Positions 15,370 through 23,741 of a stretch of DNA of 49,829 nucleotides are shown one piece after another. The DNA comes from Candidatus Shapirobacteria bacterium CG_4_10_14_0_8_um_filter_39_15 (lineage in GTDB: Bacteria; Patescibacteriota; Microgenomatia; UM-FILTER-39-15): contig PFLE01000004.1 in NCBI GenBank assembly GCA_002784465.1, positions 91,855-141,683 of the forward strand, in the 5' to 3' direction. A program made the position numbers and the translations under genes. The notes beneath the pieces were generated by a model. That model was not told the DNA's origin. It ran no database searches and saw only the letters and a program-made list of their open reading frames with translations. Position 1 is the stretch's first letter; each line of letters opens with the position of its first letter.

Positions 15370-17239
15370 GTTTTATGCCCAATTTGATTTTTAAATGATT
15401 GATAATTTCTTCTCTAACTTTTTTAACATCTTTATCAGTTAGGGTTTTCTTAGGATTTTGATAAGTAATTCTAAAAGTCTTTGAATTTTCATAAGAATCA
15501 ATTAGTTTAATTGATTGAATGATTTTATTTGTTGATTCAATTAATTGAATTATTTTTTGAAACTTAATATTTTGAGGAATGGTAAAAGACAAATCTTCAA
15601 TAATGGGAGGATATTTTGGCCAGAGATAAACCTTCGGTTGAACAATCCCGTTAATAATTTTGTCTAAATCAACTTCTAAGTAATAAATATAATCTTCAGT
15701 TAGTTTAAATGATTGAACTGGAAAATCAGTTCCCAAAAGAGTTTCTAAAAAACCCTTAAAATCCTTAAATTCAGAATTTGTTTTTTTCCAAAAGGCAATT
15801 CCTAATTTTCTTTTTTCAAAATATCTTCCAGCGCGACGAAAATAAATTTTTCCAATTTCAAAAAATCTTGTTTCCTCTACTCTTTCGGATATTGATCGGT
15901 GAGTGAATTCCAGCAGGTTAGGATAAAGACTCATTCTCATTGTTTCGATTTCCGGGGATGGTGGATTAGTAATTAAAACTGGTCGGCCAACTTCCGATTC
16001 CTCGATAAGACAATTCCATTTTTGATAAAAAGGTTTCACAAAAGCCGAACTAATAATTTCATCAAATCCCAAACCGATCAATTTATTTTTAAGATTTAAT
16101 TCCTGATTTACAAAATTTGGCGTAATCACTGAAGGAATTTCCAGTGATAAAATTTTCGGCGGGATATTCTCGTACCCGTATATTCTTAGAACTTCTTCCA
16201 CCAAATCTTCTTCCTGCACAACATCAGTTCTGTAAGTCGGGCAGATAATGGATAATTCATCTCCCGAATTTTTCTTGATTCGAAAATTTAATCGATTAAG
16301 AATTTCAAGAACCGATTTCTTCTCAATTTCAACACCACCGATGACTTTAATCCGTGCCAAATCAAAAGCGATCGTTCGTTCTTTAACAGGATTTGGATAA
16401 TAGTCAAAAATTTCCGGCTCGATCTCTCCCCAATCGTTTTCCTTTATGATTTGCAGGAAGCGATAGAAAGCAATACTGACATTATTGAGGTCAAGTTCTT
16501 TTTCGTGTCTTAATCCCGCGTCGGTATTCAGATTGTGACGGCGAATTGTCCGGCGAATATTAACCCGATCATAATTGGCGGCTTCAAACAAAACATTTTT
16601 GGTATTGTTTTGTATTGAAAAATCTTTTGCCCCTATCGCGCCAGTCAAACCCATTGGTTTTTTGTTAACAAAGATAAGATCTTCTTCGGTTAATTTTATT
16701 AAAGTTCCTTCAAAAGTGGTAAAAGATTCACCTTTTTTTGCCAGCCGAAGGTCCATTTTTTTGCCTACCAGATCCAAATCAAAAGCATGCATTGGTTCAC
16801 CAGTTTCAATCATCACAAAGTTAGTCGTATCAACAATATTATTAATTGGCGGAATACCGTATTGCTCTAGTTTAACTTTCATCCATTCCGGAGAAGGTTT
16901 GATTTTAACATTATGAATTATGGTGGCCATAAATCTTTTCACTAAGGGAGTTTTAATTTCAATTTTGCATTCCGGCAAAGATTCCACTTTTCGCAGCGGT
17001 GGATGGATGGAAAATGTTTTAACTGGCGTATCAAAAAGAGCCGATACTTCTCTGGCAATTCCGTAAATTGAATAACAGTCGGCCCGGTTACCGCGGAGTT
17101 CCAAATCGATAATGGTGTTTTCTTTTTGATGTTCAACTTTGTCTAAAAGATGGCCAGCCATGGTTAATTTATCGGTCAATAAAGATAAATCTTTTGGCAG
17201 TTCAACGTAATCTTTAAGCCAAACAAGAGGAACTCTCAT
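15359..17239 (-). CDS. pheT: Phenylalanyl-tRNA synthetase beta subunit, short form
   Basis: The product has 626 residues, against about 800 in most bacteria. The N-terminus (VPLVWLKDYVELPKDLSLL) passes straight into NTIIDLELRGNRADCYSIYGIAREV without the inserted OB-fold tRNA-binding domain. The B5 region, the catalytic-like core and the C-terminal FDX-ACB anticodon-binding domain (YPPIIEDLSFTIP) are present. It works as an alpha2-beta2 tetramer with PheS. Its ATG overlaps the pheS stop by 4 nt. Confidence 0.94.
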   Translation of the reverse strand: MRVPLVWLKDYVELPKDLSLLTDKLTMAGHLLDKVEHQKENTIIDLELRGNRADCYSIYGIAREVSALFDTPVKTFSIHPPLRKVESLPECKIEIKTPLVKRFMATIIHNVKIKPSPEWMKVKLEQYGIPPINNIVDTTNFVMIETGEPMHAFDLDLVGKKMDLRLAKKGESFTTFEGTLIKLTEEDLIFVNKKPMGLTGAIGAKDFSIQNNTKNVLFEAANYDRVNIRRTIRRHNLNTDAGLRHEKELDLNNVSIAFYRFLQIIKENDWGEIEPEIFDYYPNPVKERTIAFDLARIKVIGGVEIEKKSVLEILNRLNFRIKKNSGDELSIICPTYRTDVVQEEDLVEEVLRIYGYENIPPKILSLEIPSVITPNFVNQELNLKNKLIGLGFDEIISSAFVKPFYQKWNCLIEESEVGRPVLITNPPSPEIETMRMSLYPNLLEFTHRSISERVEETRFFEIGKIYFRRAGRYFEKRKLGIAFWKKTNSEFKDFKGFLETLLGTDFPVQSFKLTEDYIYYLEVDLDKIINGIVQPKVYLWPKYPPIIEDLSFTIPQNIKFQKIIQLIESTNKIIQSIKLIDSYENSKTFRITYQNPKKTLTDKDVKKVREEIINHLKIKLGIKLKE

Positions 17240-18249
17240 ATTATTTGGTAAGAAATATCGCCGTTATATAAAGAACGAATATCATTAATTTCAAACCGAT
17301 CCATAACCAAGCGATCCAAACCCATTCCAAAAGCAAAACCGGTAATTTCTTTGGGATTATGACCGCAGTTTTTTAAAATATTAGGATGAATCATTCCGCA
17401 GCCAAGCATTTCCAGCCAACCGCGGCCTTTACAAACTGAACAGCCTTTTCCTTTGCAGAATGGACAATCCAAATCCAATCCCCCGCCCGGTTCGACTTCC
17501 GGGTAATATTTACAGCGGAATCTGACTTTCCTTTCTTGCCCAAAAAATTCTTTGACAAAATATAATAATGTTCCTTTTAAATCGGCCATGGTTAAACCTT
17601 TTTGTAAAGCCACCCCTTGAAATTGATAAAACATCGCGTTATTGCTGGCATTGACATTTTCATAACGATAACATTTTCCTGCCGCCACAATTCTAAAAGG
17701 CGGTTTACAGGTTGATAAAATTCTGGATTCAATCGAGGAAGTATGAGTTCTTAAAACAATTTCCGGATCTTCAATATATAAAGCATCCTGCAGACTTCTG
17801 GCCGGATGATCTTTAGGAAGATTTAATTTTTCAAAATTAAACTCATCGTTTTCAATTTCCCGATCCTCCATAAAAGAAAACCCCAGATGCTTGAAAATCT
17901 CAAACATTTCATTAATAACAATCGAGGTGGGATGAAGATGACCAATTTTAATTGGGGTTCCAGGTTCAGTCAGATCAACGATTTTTTCCTGACCAGATAT
18001 TGGATATTGGATATTGGATACTCGATTCTGGAGAACGTCTTCAATCGCTTTTTTGGCATCATTTAGGACTTTACCAAATTCACTTTTTTGTTCCGGATTC
18101 AAATTAGGAATTTGCTTGGTCAATTCAGATACCCGGCCGCTTCTTCCTAAATAGGCAATCCGCAAATTTTCCAATTCGTCTTTAGATTTTGCCTGAAGAA
18201 TGCTGGAAATCGCCTGGTTTTTTAAATTTTGAATAAGATTTATGTCCAT
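17236..18249 (-). CDS. pheS: Phenylalanyl-tRNA synthetase alpha subunit
   Basis: The product has 337 residues: an N-terminal coiled coil followed by the class II catalytic core with HPARSLQDALYI, VLRTHTSSIESRIL and FAFGMGLDRLVM (motif 3). A metal-binding-like CPFCKGKGCSVCKGRGW insertion lies between motifs 2 and 3. A 7-nt micro-array encodes residues of about 73-84 (SNIQYPIS), between the coiled coil and the catalytic core. A TAAAAT box 6 nt before the ATG suggests a leaderless pheST mRNA. Confidence 0.96.
   Translation of the reverse strand: MDINLIQNLKNQAISSILQAKSKDELENLRIAYLGRSGRVSELTKQIPNLNPEQKSEFGKVLNDAKKAIEDVLQNRVSNIQYPISGQEKIVDLTEPGTPIKIGHLHPTSIVINEMFEIFKHLGFSFMEDREIENDEFNFEKLNLPKDHPARSLQDALYIEDPEIVLRTHTSSIESRILSTCKPPFRIVAAGKCYRYENVNASNNAMFYQFQGVALQKGLTMADLKGTLLYFVKEFFGQERKVRFRCKYYPEVEPGGGLDLDCPFCKGKGCSVCKGRGWLEMLGCGMIHPNILKNCGHNPKEITGFAFGMGLDRLVMDRFEINDIRSLYNGDISYQII
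17996..18030. repeat. 7-nt micro-array inside pheS
   Basis: Three perfect GATATTG heptamers and two degenerate ones lie in tandem. The array is in frame and adds about 12 residues in a linker. The unit is the same as in tyrS. Confidence 0.85.
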
Positions 18250-18255
18250 GAAGAT

Positions 18256-18261
18256 ATTTTA
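18256..18261 (-). promoter_or_regulatory. Extended -10 box of pheS
   Basis: TGCTAAAAT on the minus strand ends 6 nt before the ATG at 18249. Confidence 0.6.
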
Positions 18262-18309
18262 GCACAAAAATGAAGGGGAGTATCGTTATATTGTAATGTA
18301 ACTAAAAAG

Positions 18310-18418
18310 AAGATCCGTTGATCAGATTATCAGGAAAAGTAGAACTAGAGATCTGATTATCAGAAAACAAATAACCAATCTCTGGTCCCTGTTTTCTTAA
18401 CCTGATTACACAGATTTA
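18310..18418. repeat. Intergenic repeat, family 3, second copy
   Basis: The rplT-pheS gap holds inverted and direct copies of GATCAGATTATCAG, plus CCTGATTAC and AGATTTACT (the complement of AGTAAATC), shared with 2471-2592 and 30823-30918. It extends into the last codons of rplT. Confidence 0.55.
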
Positions 18419-18765
18419 CTGGTAATCTTGATTTTATTCACAATTTCCTGGAAAGTTTTGGGATCGGAGACGACGAGATCAGCTAAAATCTTTCTATCCA
18501 ATTCAATTTTGGCTTTTTTCAAGCCGTTAATAAATCGGCTGTATGACAAATTTGTTCCGGATAATGCCCCGTTAATTCTGGTAATCCAGAGTTGGCGGAA
18601 ATCTCTTTTCCGGTTTTTCCGGCCGGCAAAAGCGTATTGTCCGGCATGAAGAACCGCTTCCGAGGCTTTTTTATAAAGCCTGTTTCGGGACATTCTGTAG
18701 CCTTTGGTTTGGCTTAAAATTTTATGATGTCTTAACTTTCTGGTTGGTCCGGTTTTTATTCTCAT
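18406..18765 (-). CDS. rplT: 50S ribosomal protein L20
   Basis: The product has 119 residues. L20 features: a basic N-terminus ([20 protein letters not shown]), [29 protein letters not shown] and the helical C-terminal domain. It lies 4 nt after rpmI in the canonical infC-rpmI-rplT order. L20 binds 23S rRNA early in assembly. Confidence 0.97.
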   Translation of the reverse strand: MRIKTGPTRKLRHHKILSQTKGYRMSRNRLYKKASEAVLHAGQYAFAGRKNRKRDFRQLWITRINGALSGTNLSYSRFINGLKKAKIELDRKILADLVVSDPKTFQEIVNKIKITSKSV

Positions 18766-18769
18766 AGAT

Positions 18770-18973
18770 TTAGCGCTTGGCCAGTAATTGCTTAATTTTT
18801 TTATTTATACTGGATTTAAGTTGCGCCGGAACTTGATAACGCCTCAATTGAGATTTATTCTTTTTTGACCGTAAATGGCGGCTAAAAGAAGAACGATGTA
18901 ATACCTTCCCGTTTTTGGTTATTCTAAACCGGCGGGATATCGATTTTCTGGTTTTCTGTTTCGTTTCTTTCAT
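18770..18973 (-). CDS. rpmI: 50S ribosomal protein L35
   Basis: The product has 67 residues. The L35 pattern includes [23 protein letters not shown]. The ATG at 18973 is chosen; a TTG two codons upstream is possible. The start lies inside the end of infC (about 50-nt overlap), so translation is probably coupled. Confidence 0.9.
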   Translation of the reverse strand: MKETKQKTRKSISRRFRITKNGKVLHRSSFSRHLRSKKNKSQLRRYQVPAQLKSSINKKIKQLLAKR

Positions 18974-19490
18974 TTTCAATTTTTTTAATTGGTGTTACGG
19001 TAGCGATTAAGTTTGGTCCCATCCATTTTGGATCGCTTTCGAATTCGCACTGGCCAGCGAGAGCAATTTTGACCTTTCTAATTATTTCATAGCCAAAATC
19101 TTTTTTTGTCAATTGCCGTCCGACAAATTTAACCACCACTCTGACCTTATTCCCTTCGTCTAAAAATCTCAAAACTCTTTTAATTCTAACTTCGAAATCC
19201 GCTTGAGCGATAAACGGGGTAAATCTGACTTCTTTAATATCCCCGCCATGGCTTTTCTTGCTTTTTCTGGCGCGCTTTTCTTCCAGATAAACAAATTTTT
19301 TGTAATCAATAATTTTGGCTACCGGCGGTTTGGCCGTGGAAGCAATTTCCACTAAATCCAATCCCGATTCTTTTGCTTTGGCAAAGGCCTCCGGTAGTGT
19401 TAAAATACCGATCTGTTTACCATCATCACCGATAACTCTTAATTTTGGCGATTTGATTAACTGATTGATTCGGTAAAACTTTTTCTCCAC
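18924..19490 (-). CDS. infC: Translation initiation factor IF-3
   Basis: The product has 188 residues. The N-terminal domain has FYRINQLIKSPKLRVIG, followed by the linker KIIDYKKFVYLEEKRARKSKK and the C-terminal domain KEVRFTPFIAQADFEVRIKR. IF-3 controls start-codon fidelity. The start is GTG with no Shine-Dalgarno sequence; a TATTAT box ends 5 nt before it. The C-terminal tail overlaps rpmI. Confidence 0.96.
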   Translation of the reverse strand: MEKKFYRINQLIKSPKLRVIGDDGKQIGILTLPEAFAKAKESGLDLVEIASTAKPPVAKIIDYKKFVYLEEKRARKSKKSHGGDIKEVRFTPFIAQADFEVRIKRVLRFLDEGNKVRVVVKFVGRQLTKKDFGYEIIRKVKIALAGQCEFESDPKWMGPNLIATVTPIKKIENERNETENQKIDIPPV

Positions 19491-19495
19491 GAGCT

Positions 19496-19501
19496 ATAAT
19501 A
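19496..19501 (-). promoter_or_regulatory. -10 box of infC
   Basis: TATTAT on the minus strand ends 5 nt before the GTG start, in the 16-nt gap between infC and thrS. Confidence 0.5.
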
Positions 19502-19506
19502 TGATA

Positions 19507-21420
19507 TCAGACTTGGCTTTTATTTACAATCTCGGATTTTATTTTGGAAAGAAATTTGTCAAATTCCATTGCCCCCAGGTCTTTTTGGCCTCGAGTTCTT
19601 ACAGAGACGGTGTTGTTACTCACTTCCCTATCGCCAACTATCAACATGTACGGAATTTTTTCCAATTCTGCGTCTCTGATTTTTACCTGCATGGTTCCTG
19701 CTTCAGGGGCAATTTCCACTCTAATATCTTGACCTTTCAACTTAGCGACAATCTGATTTGCATAATCATAATGCCGGGAGGCAATCGGAATTATTTGAAC
19801 TTGAACCGGTGCGAGCCAAACGGGGAAAGCTCCGGCATAATGTTCGATCAAGATTCCAAAAAACCGCTCGAGTGATCCATAAATAGTCCGATGAATCATC
19901 ACTGCCTGCTCCTCTAGCCCTTGATTATTAATGAAAGTAACGTTGAATCCACGACCCAATTTTTTCAGATATTTATCCAGTTTTTCCCTTGTTTGAAATT
20001 TATCTTTAAAAGTCTTTAATTTCCAGAACGAGTCTACCTCTTTGTCTGTCGTCTCCGTTCGAGAGGGTAAATTGAAATCAACCTGAATAGTTCCTAATTG
20101 CCATTCCCGGCCGATTGAGTCCTTTATTTTAGAATCAATTTTCGGGCCATAAAAGACTCCTTGCCCTTCGTCAATCTTGTAATCAATTTTTTCTTCTTCC
20201 AGCGCCTTTTTAAGGGAATCCTCGGCAGTTTTCCACATCTCATTGGTTCCTAGATATTTTTCAGGACGAGTGGCTAAATATGCCTGAAAATCTTTAAATC
20301 CATAGATTTTATAAATGTGTTTTGTTAGGCGGAGAACACCCCTAACTTCTTCGACGATTTGATCGGGTCGGCAGAAAATATGGGTATCGTCTTGGGTAAA
20401 TCCTCGTACTCGGGTCATTCCATGAAGGGTCCCTGCCCTTTCGTATCTATATACGGTGCCCAATTCTGCCATTCTGATAGGAAGTTCTTTATAGCTTCTG
20501 GGTCTTGATTTATAGATCTGAATATGGTTAGGACAGTTCATCGGTTTAAGCTGTTCTTCGGTAGAATAATCAGAGGCACTTCCTCCTTCGATATACTGAT
20601 GAAGCATTACCGGAAACATATAGTCAATATATTTCAAGTAATGCCGTGACAAAACGAACATATCCATACTGGCAATATGTGGTGTAAAGACGAATTTATA
20701 ACCGTTTTTTTGGTGTTCGTCACGCCAAAATTGTTCAGCCACGATCCTGGAAATGGCAAGCTTTGGGTGCCAAAGTACTAGACCCGGACCGGTTAAGGGG
20801 CTGAAGGAAAAAAGGTCCAATTCAGCGCCTAGTTTTCGGTGATCTCTTTTCTGGGTTTCAGCAATGAGAGCCAAATAATTATCCAACTCTTTTTTTGACG
20901 GGAAAGCCGTACCGTAAATTCTGGTAAGCATTTTATTTTTTTCGCTTCCGTGCCAATAAGCACCCGCAACCGACAATAGCTTGAAAGCCTTGATTTCACC
21001 GGTAGATTTTGCATGAGGACCGCTACAGATATCCAAATCACTATCCCCCATTTTATAAGTAGAAATTTTTTCTCCTCTTTTTTCAATATCCTGTATCCAT
21101 TCTAATTTATAGGGATTATCTTTAAATAATTCCCTGGCTTTTGCCGGAGTAATATTTTCCTGAATCATCGGCAGATCGGCATCAATCAGTTTTTGCATTT
21201 CTTTTTCGATCTTAGGAAAATCTTCCCCACTGATCTTATCCTGCAAATCAAAATCAAAGTAGAAGCCATCAGAGGTTGCCGGACCCATCGCTTTTTTTAA
21301 TTGCGGATACAGATTTTGCATCGCCGCGTGAAGAACGTGTTCGGCGGTATGACGCAATGCCCAAAGCTTTTGTTCTTCAGGCGTCATTTTTTCTAATTTA
21401 TCTTCAAGTTTTTGTGACAT
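19507..21420 (-). CDS. thrS: Threonyl-tRNA synthetase without TGS domain
   Basis: The product is about 637 residues. It starts directly with the editing domain: ALRHTAEHVLHAAMQ (HxxxH) and DICSGPHAKSTGEIKAF. The class II core shows MNCPNHIQIYK, RVRGFTQDDTHIF and the C-terminal anticodon-binding domain (VWLAPVQVQIIPI). The N-terminal TGS domain of the standard enzyme is absent. The ATG at 21420 is preferred over one at 21438, because a TATAAT at 21442-21447 would place the transcription start between the two. It lies upstream of infC-rpmI-rplT-pheS-pheT, the classical translation cluster order. Confidence 0.95.
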   Translation of the reverse strand: MSQKLEDKLEKMTPEEQKLWALRHTAEHVLHAAMQNLYPQLKKAMGPATSDGFYFDFDLQDKISGEDFPKIEKEMQKLIDADLPMIQENITPAKARELFKDNPYKLEWIQDIEKRGEKISTYKMGDSDLDICSGPHAKSTGEIKAFKLLSVAGAYWHGSEKNKMLTRIYGTAFPSKKELDNYLALIAETQKRDHRKLGAELDLFSFSPLTGPGLVLWHPKLAISRIVAEQFWRDEHQKNGYKFVFTPHIASMDMFVLSRHYLKYIDYMFPVMLHQYIEGGSASDYSTEEQLKPMNCPNHIQIYKSRPRSYKELPIRMAELGTVYRYERAGTLHGMTRVRGFTQDDTHIFCRPDQIVEEVRGVLRLTKHIYKIYGFKDFQAYLATRPEKYLGTNEMWKTAEDSLKKALEEEKIDYKIDEGQGVFYGPKIDSKIKDSIGREWQLGTIQVDFNLPSRTETTDKEVDSFWKLKTFKDKFQTREKLDKYLKKLGRGFNVTFINNQGLEEQAVMIHRTIYGSLERFFGILIEHYAGAFPVWLAPVQVQIIPIASRHYDYANQIVAKLKGQDIRVEIAPEAGTMQVKIRDAELEKIPYMLIVGDREVSNNTVSVRTRGQKDLGAMEFDKFLSKIKSEIVNKSQV

Positions 21421-21493
21421 ATATTTATCTGAAATCATTATATTATAATTTTATGTAAATTGAAAATTTATTAATAGAAGATGTATCAAGTAG

Positions 21494-21745
21494 TCAGGTG
21501 GTTACGATTCCAGTTTTCTGTTCGATAACGGTAATTCGATCCTCATGGTCGGAGATTCTGTGGCTACCCATTGATTGCTCTTCTCTAATGGTTTGCAGTT
21601 CACCCATAACTTGATCCATTTTCGAGTAAAAATCATCTTTTGTGGGAAGAAAACTTAATTTTTCATTGAGTTTTGTTTCCAGTTTTTCGTCAAGTTTCTG
21701 GTCAAGAAGATTTTCTATTTCATTGAGATCTCGTTGTGTTAACAT
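21494..21745 (-). CDS. Small coiled-coil protein
   Basis: The product has 83 residues from MLTQRDLNEIENLLDQK; a TTG 12 codons upstream is an alternative start. It is nearly all charged coiled coil: repeated DEKLETKLNEKL heptads, then TKDDFYSKMDQVMGELQTI and a second helical segment RISDHEDRITVIEQK. Similar small helical proteins are frequent in Patescibacteria genomes; their role is not known. No membrane segment or catalytic motif is visible. It borders the decayed island. Confidence 0.7.
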   Translation of the reverse strand: MLTQRDLNEIENLLDQKLDEKLETKLNEKLSFLPTKDDFYSKMDQVMGELQTIREEQSMGSHRISDHEDRITVIEQKTGIVTT

Positions 21746-21830
21746 ATTTTTAATAATCGCAGAAATTTTTTTTGTTGTCAATAACTTAAATATTTGCTAA
21801 AATTAAAGCAGAGTTAGTTAGAATCGCTGG

Positions 21831-21870
21831 TTGACAAAATAAGTAAGTGGTGTTAGTATAAAAATACTAA
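21831..21870 (+). promoter_or_regulatory. Promoter with palindromic operator before the NYN pseudogene
   Basis: TTGACA at 21831-21836 is followed after 17 nt by TGT-TAGTAT (extended -10). The -10 lies in a perfect inverted repeat (TTAGTAT, four A, ATACTAA; 21853-21870). This is one of the few well-spaced -35/-10 pairs I see in the window, and it fronts a dead gene. Confidence 0.55.
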
Positions 21871-21895
21871 ATCGCCCTGTGAGGTCGCAAGACAT

Positions 21896-22337
21896 TTGCA
21901 AAGATGTATCATTTTGATTGATGGAAGTAATTTCTATTTTAAGCTTAAAGACTTGGAGTTACACAATCTTCTCTCCTTCGATTTCAGTAAATTTATTAAG
22001 TTGCTTGAAAAACAAGATAAACTTGTAAGTGCCTGTTATTATGTAGGTCGTATTAGGCAAGATGGATCAAATAAGACAGAGAAACTGTTTGATTCGCAAC
22101 AAAAACTAAGCAGTTGATATACTAATCGCCGTTTACGAAAATTTAGCCGACAGAATCATTCTTGTTTCTTCTGATACCGATTTGGCACCGGCAATCAAAA
22201 AAGCGAGGGAAAAAGGCAAAATGGTGGAATATATAGGCTTTTCTCACAAACCAAGTGTTGCTATGGTTAGTTTTTGTACAGAATCACGTTTACTTACGAA
22301 AGAAGACATATTACAGTTTATAATACCAAAGCATTGA
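21896..22337 (+). pseudogene. NYN/LabA-like ribonuclease, internally deleted
   Basis: The first frame (TTG start) encodes CIILIDGSNFYFKLKDL with the first NYN acidic motif (IDGSN). It ends at a TGA at 22115-22117. From 22110 another frame continues in homologous order: AVDILIAVYENLADRIILV, then SSDTDLAPAIKKAREKGK, the second acidic cluster (SSDTD) of NYN nucleases. The middle third of the domain, including the part around the usual KGVD motif, is missing at the junction, so a deletion with a frame change has occurred. NYN proteins are PIN-like RNases. The remnant ends at 22335-22337. Confidence 0.8.
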
Positions 22338-22384
22338 AATTATAAGATAATTTGTTAGACTATAGAGATATTGGACTCGTAGCT

Positions 22385-22412
22385 CTCCGTATAACGCTTT
22401 GTGTTTACGGAG
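22385..22412. repeat. Hairpin upstream of tRNA-Val
   Basis: CTCCGTA and TACGGAG form a 7-bp stem, extendable by TAAC/GTT. It lies in the 140-nt stretch between the NYN remnant and the tRNA, which has no reading frame of note. Confidence 0.45.
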
Positions 22413-22426
22413 TAAACAGTTGGCTT

Positions 22427-22460
22427 GCACTGAAAAATCGTAGAAACAATTTTTTAGTGC
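22427..22460. repeat. 12-bp inverted repeat upstream of tRNA-Val
   Basis: GCACTGAAAAAT pairs with ATTTTTTAGTGC across a 10-nt loop (11 Watson-Crick pairs and one G-T). No T-tract follows, so it is not a classical terminator. Confidence 0.5.
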
Positions 22461-22480
22461 TAGACTTGCCCGACTTGATT

Positions 22481-22554
22481 GGACGATTAGCTCAGTTGGC
22501 TAGAGCGTCACATTGACATTGTGAAGGTCACAGGTTCGAGTCCTGTATCGTCCA
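22481..22554 (+). tRNA. tRNA-Val(GAC)
   Basis: The cloverleaf is complete: acceptor GGACGAT/ATCGTCC, D arm GCTC/GAGC, anticodon stem TCACA/TGTGA with loop TTGACAT (anticodon GAC), and T arm ACAGG-TTCGAGT-CCTGT. Discriminator A is followed by CC. Confidence 0.95.
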
Positions 22555-22559
22555 CCGTA

Positions 22560-22633
22560 TTATAATTAGTTCAATCAGGAGGGGCGTTTCATTGACATTG
22601 AAAAGGTCCCTCGTTCAAGTCGGGGCGAGTCCA
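22560..22633 (+). pseudogene. Decayed tandem copy of tRNA-Val(GAC)
   Basis: Six bases after the intact tRNA, a second copy keeps the anticodon loop TTGACAT with a changed but paired stem (TTTCA/TGAAA) and a paired T stem (CCTCG/CGGGG). The 3' acceptor half CGAGTCC has no complementary 5' half (TTATAAT there). It is probably non-functional. Confidence 0.65.
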
Positions 22634-22641
22634 CTAATAAT

Positions 22642-23091
22642 ATGTCTGAATTTCAGGAAACCCCACAACCCGCGGAACATAAAATTGACTTAAAAGGAGG
22701 TCGATGTTATGGTCCTTTCCAGTACCATGGAGAACCGGTAGATATTATGATGGCTGACCAACGTTTTTAAATAATTAAGGCAGATCCTAAAACTTTTAAT
22801 CCCGATTTCCCTCAAACAGGATATAAGGGTCTTTGGGATTCGCAAGAAGTTAGCTTTGGCCGTTATTATCCTTATAGATTTGAATATAGTTCTTCAGTTT
22901 CAAGAGAACATCTAAAAATAAAAGTCGAGAACGACCAAATCACAATTACCGACCTGAATTCGTCAAACGGATCAACAGTAACTGTAAGAGAAAACAACTC
23001 GGTACAGAGACAGGATACTAGAGCGGTATATGCGGAAAGGACGAGGGATTCCGAACCCGAAGATATTTTTGAAAGGGCGGGAAAAAAATGA
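22642..23091 (+). pseudogene. FHA-domain protein with an in-frame stop
   Basis: From ATG 22642 the frame encodes 42 residues (MSEFQETPQPAEHKIDLKGG...) and meets TAA at 22768. The same frame then continues to 23089-23091 with a clear forkhead-associated domain: SFGRYYPYRFEYS, SVSREHLKIKV and TDLNSSNGSTV, the phosphothreonine-binding loops. FHA domains read Ser/Thr phosphorylation, fitting the phosphatase remnant that follows. The two frames meet in a 7-A run, so the genes may once have been fused or overlapping. Confidence 0.78.
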
Positions 23092-23741
23092 ATATTTTGT
23101 GGATGGAAAAGTCGCCTATCTTCCCTCCAGAGGGAAAGCTGTATTTATAGGAGATACTCACGGAGATTCTTTATCAACAGAAGCGATTGTTAAATAAACA
23201 AGATTTATAGAGGAAATGGATCGGGGGAATGGAGATTATGCTGACAGGGGTACTAATGATGTAAGGAATTTAGAAATGGTTTTAGACCTAAAGGTTCGAT
23301 ATCCTCAAAACGTTGTTTTAATGAGAGGAAACCATGAAGAATATGTCTCTTTGTTTAACAAACTACCAGTTGTTCTTGTAACAGGTAATGGGTTAGTTGC
23401 GGTTCATGGTGGTATACCTACGGAAGAAGTCGTTAATCTCCAGTTCTCAAGTTCAAGAGTTTGGAGCGAGCGATCGAAGTGACAGATTCTCTATTTTTGG
23501 TCAAAAACCATTTGAAAGATTTATGTCAAGAATTGGGGCATCGGTTATGGTCAGAAGTCATGAGCGTGTAGCAGATGGTTATGAATTATTATTCAATGAT
23601 AAATTATTAACCGTATTTTCTAATGGTGGAAGAAGCGCGGAAAGCGGTTATCAAGGAAAAGTAAGCCCAAAATATTGCGTGGCTTCATTAACCGAAGAAA
23701 TATCCATGTTCGATAGAGCAAAAAACATAAAGGATCTTTAA
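23069..23741 (+). pseudogene. PPP-family Ser/Thr phosphatase, broken
   Basis: The pieces in order are VFIGDTHGDS (metal motif 1), stop TAA at 23195, then GDYADRG (motif 2, a few preceding residues lost), LMRGNHEEY (motif 3), LVAVHGGIP, a frameshift between about 23450 and 23480, and ASVMVRSHERVADGY with LTVFSNGG in another frame to 23741. All metal-site motifs of PPP phosphatases can be seen, but one stop, one frameshift and at least two internal deletions rule out a normal product. Together with the FHA remnant it marks a lost phospho-signalling module. Confidence 0.82.

Noticed and set aside
22560-22633. Second functional tRNA-Val
   Set aside because: The acceptor stem cannot form, because the 5' half is AT-rich and unrelated to the 3' half.
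22642-23741. Stop-codon recoding or programmed frameshifting in the FHA and phosphatase genes
   Set aside because: The in-frame stops are TAA, intact genes nearby use TAA, TAG and TGA as stops, and there are also deletions inside conserved motifs. Decay explains all of it.
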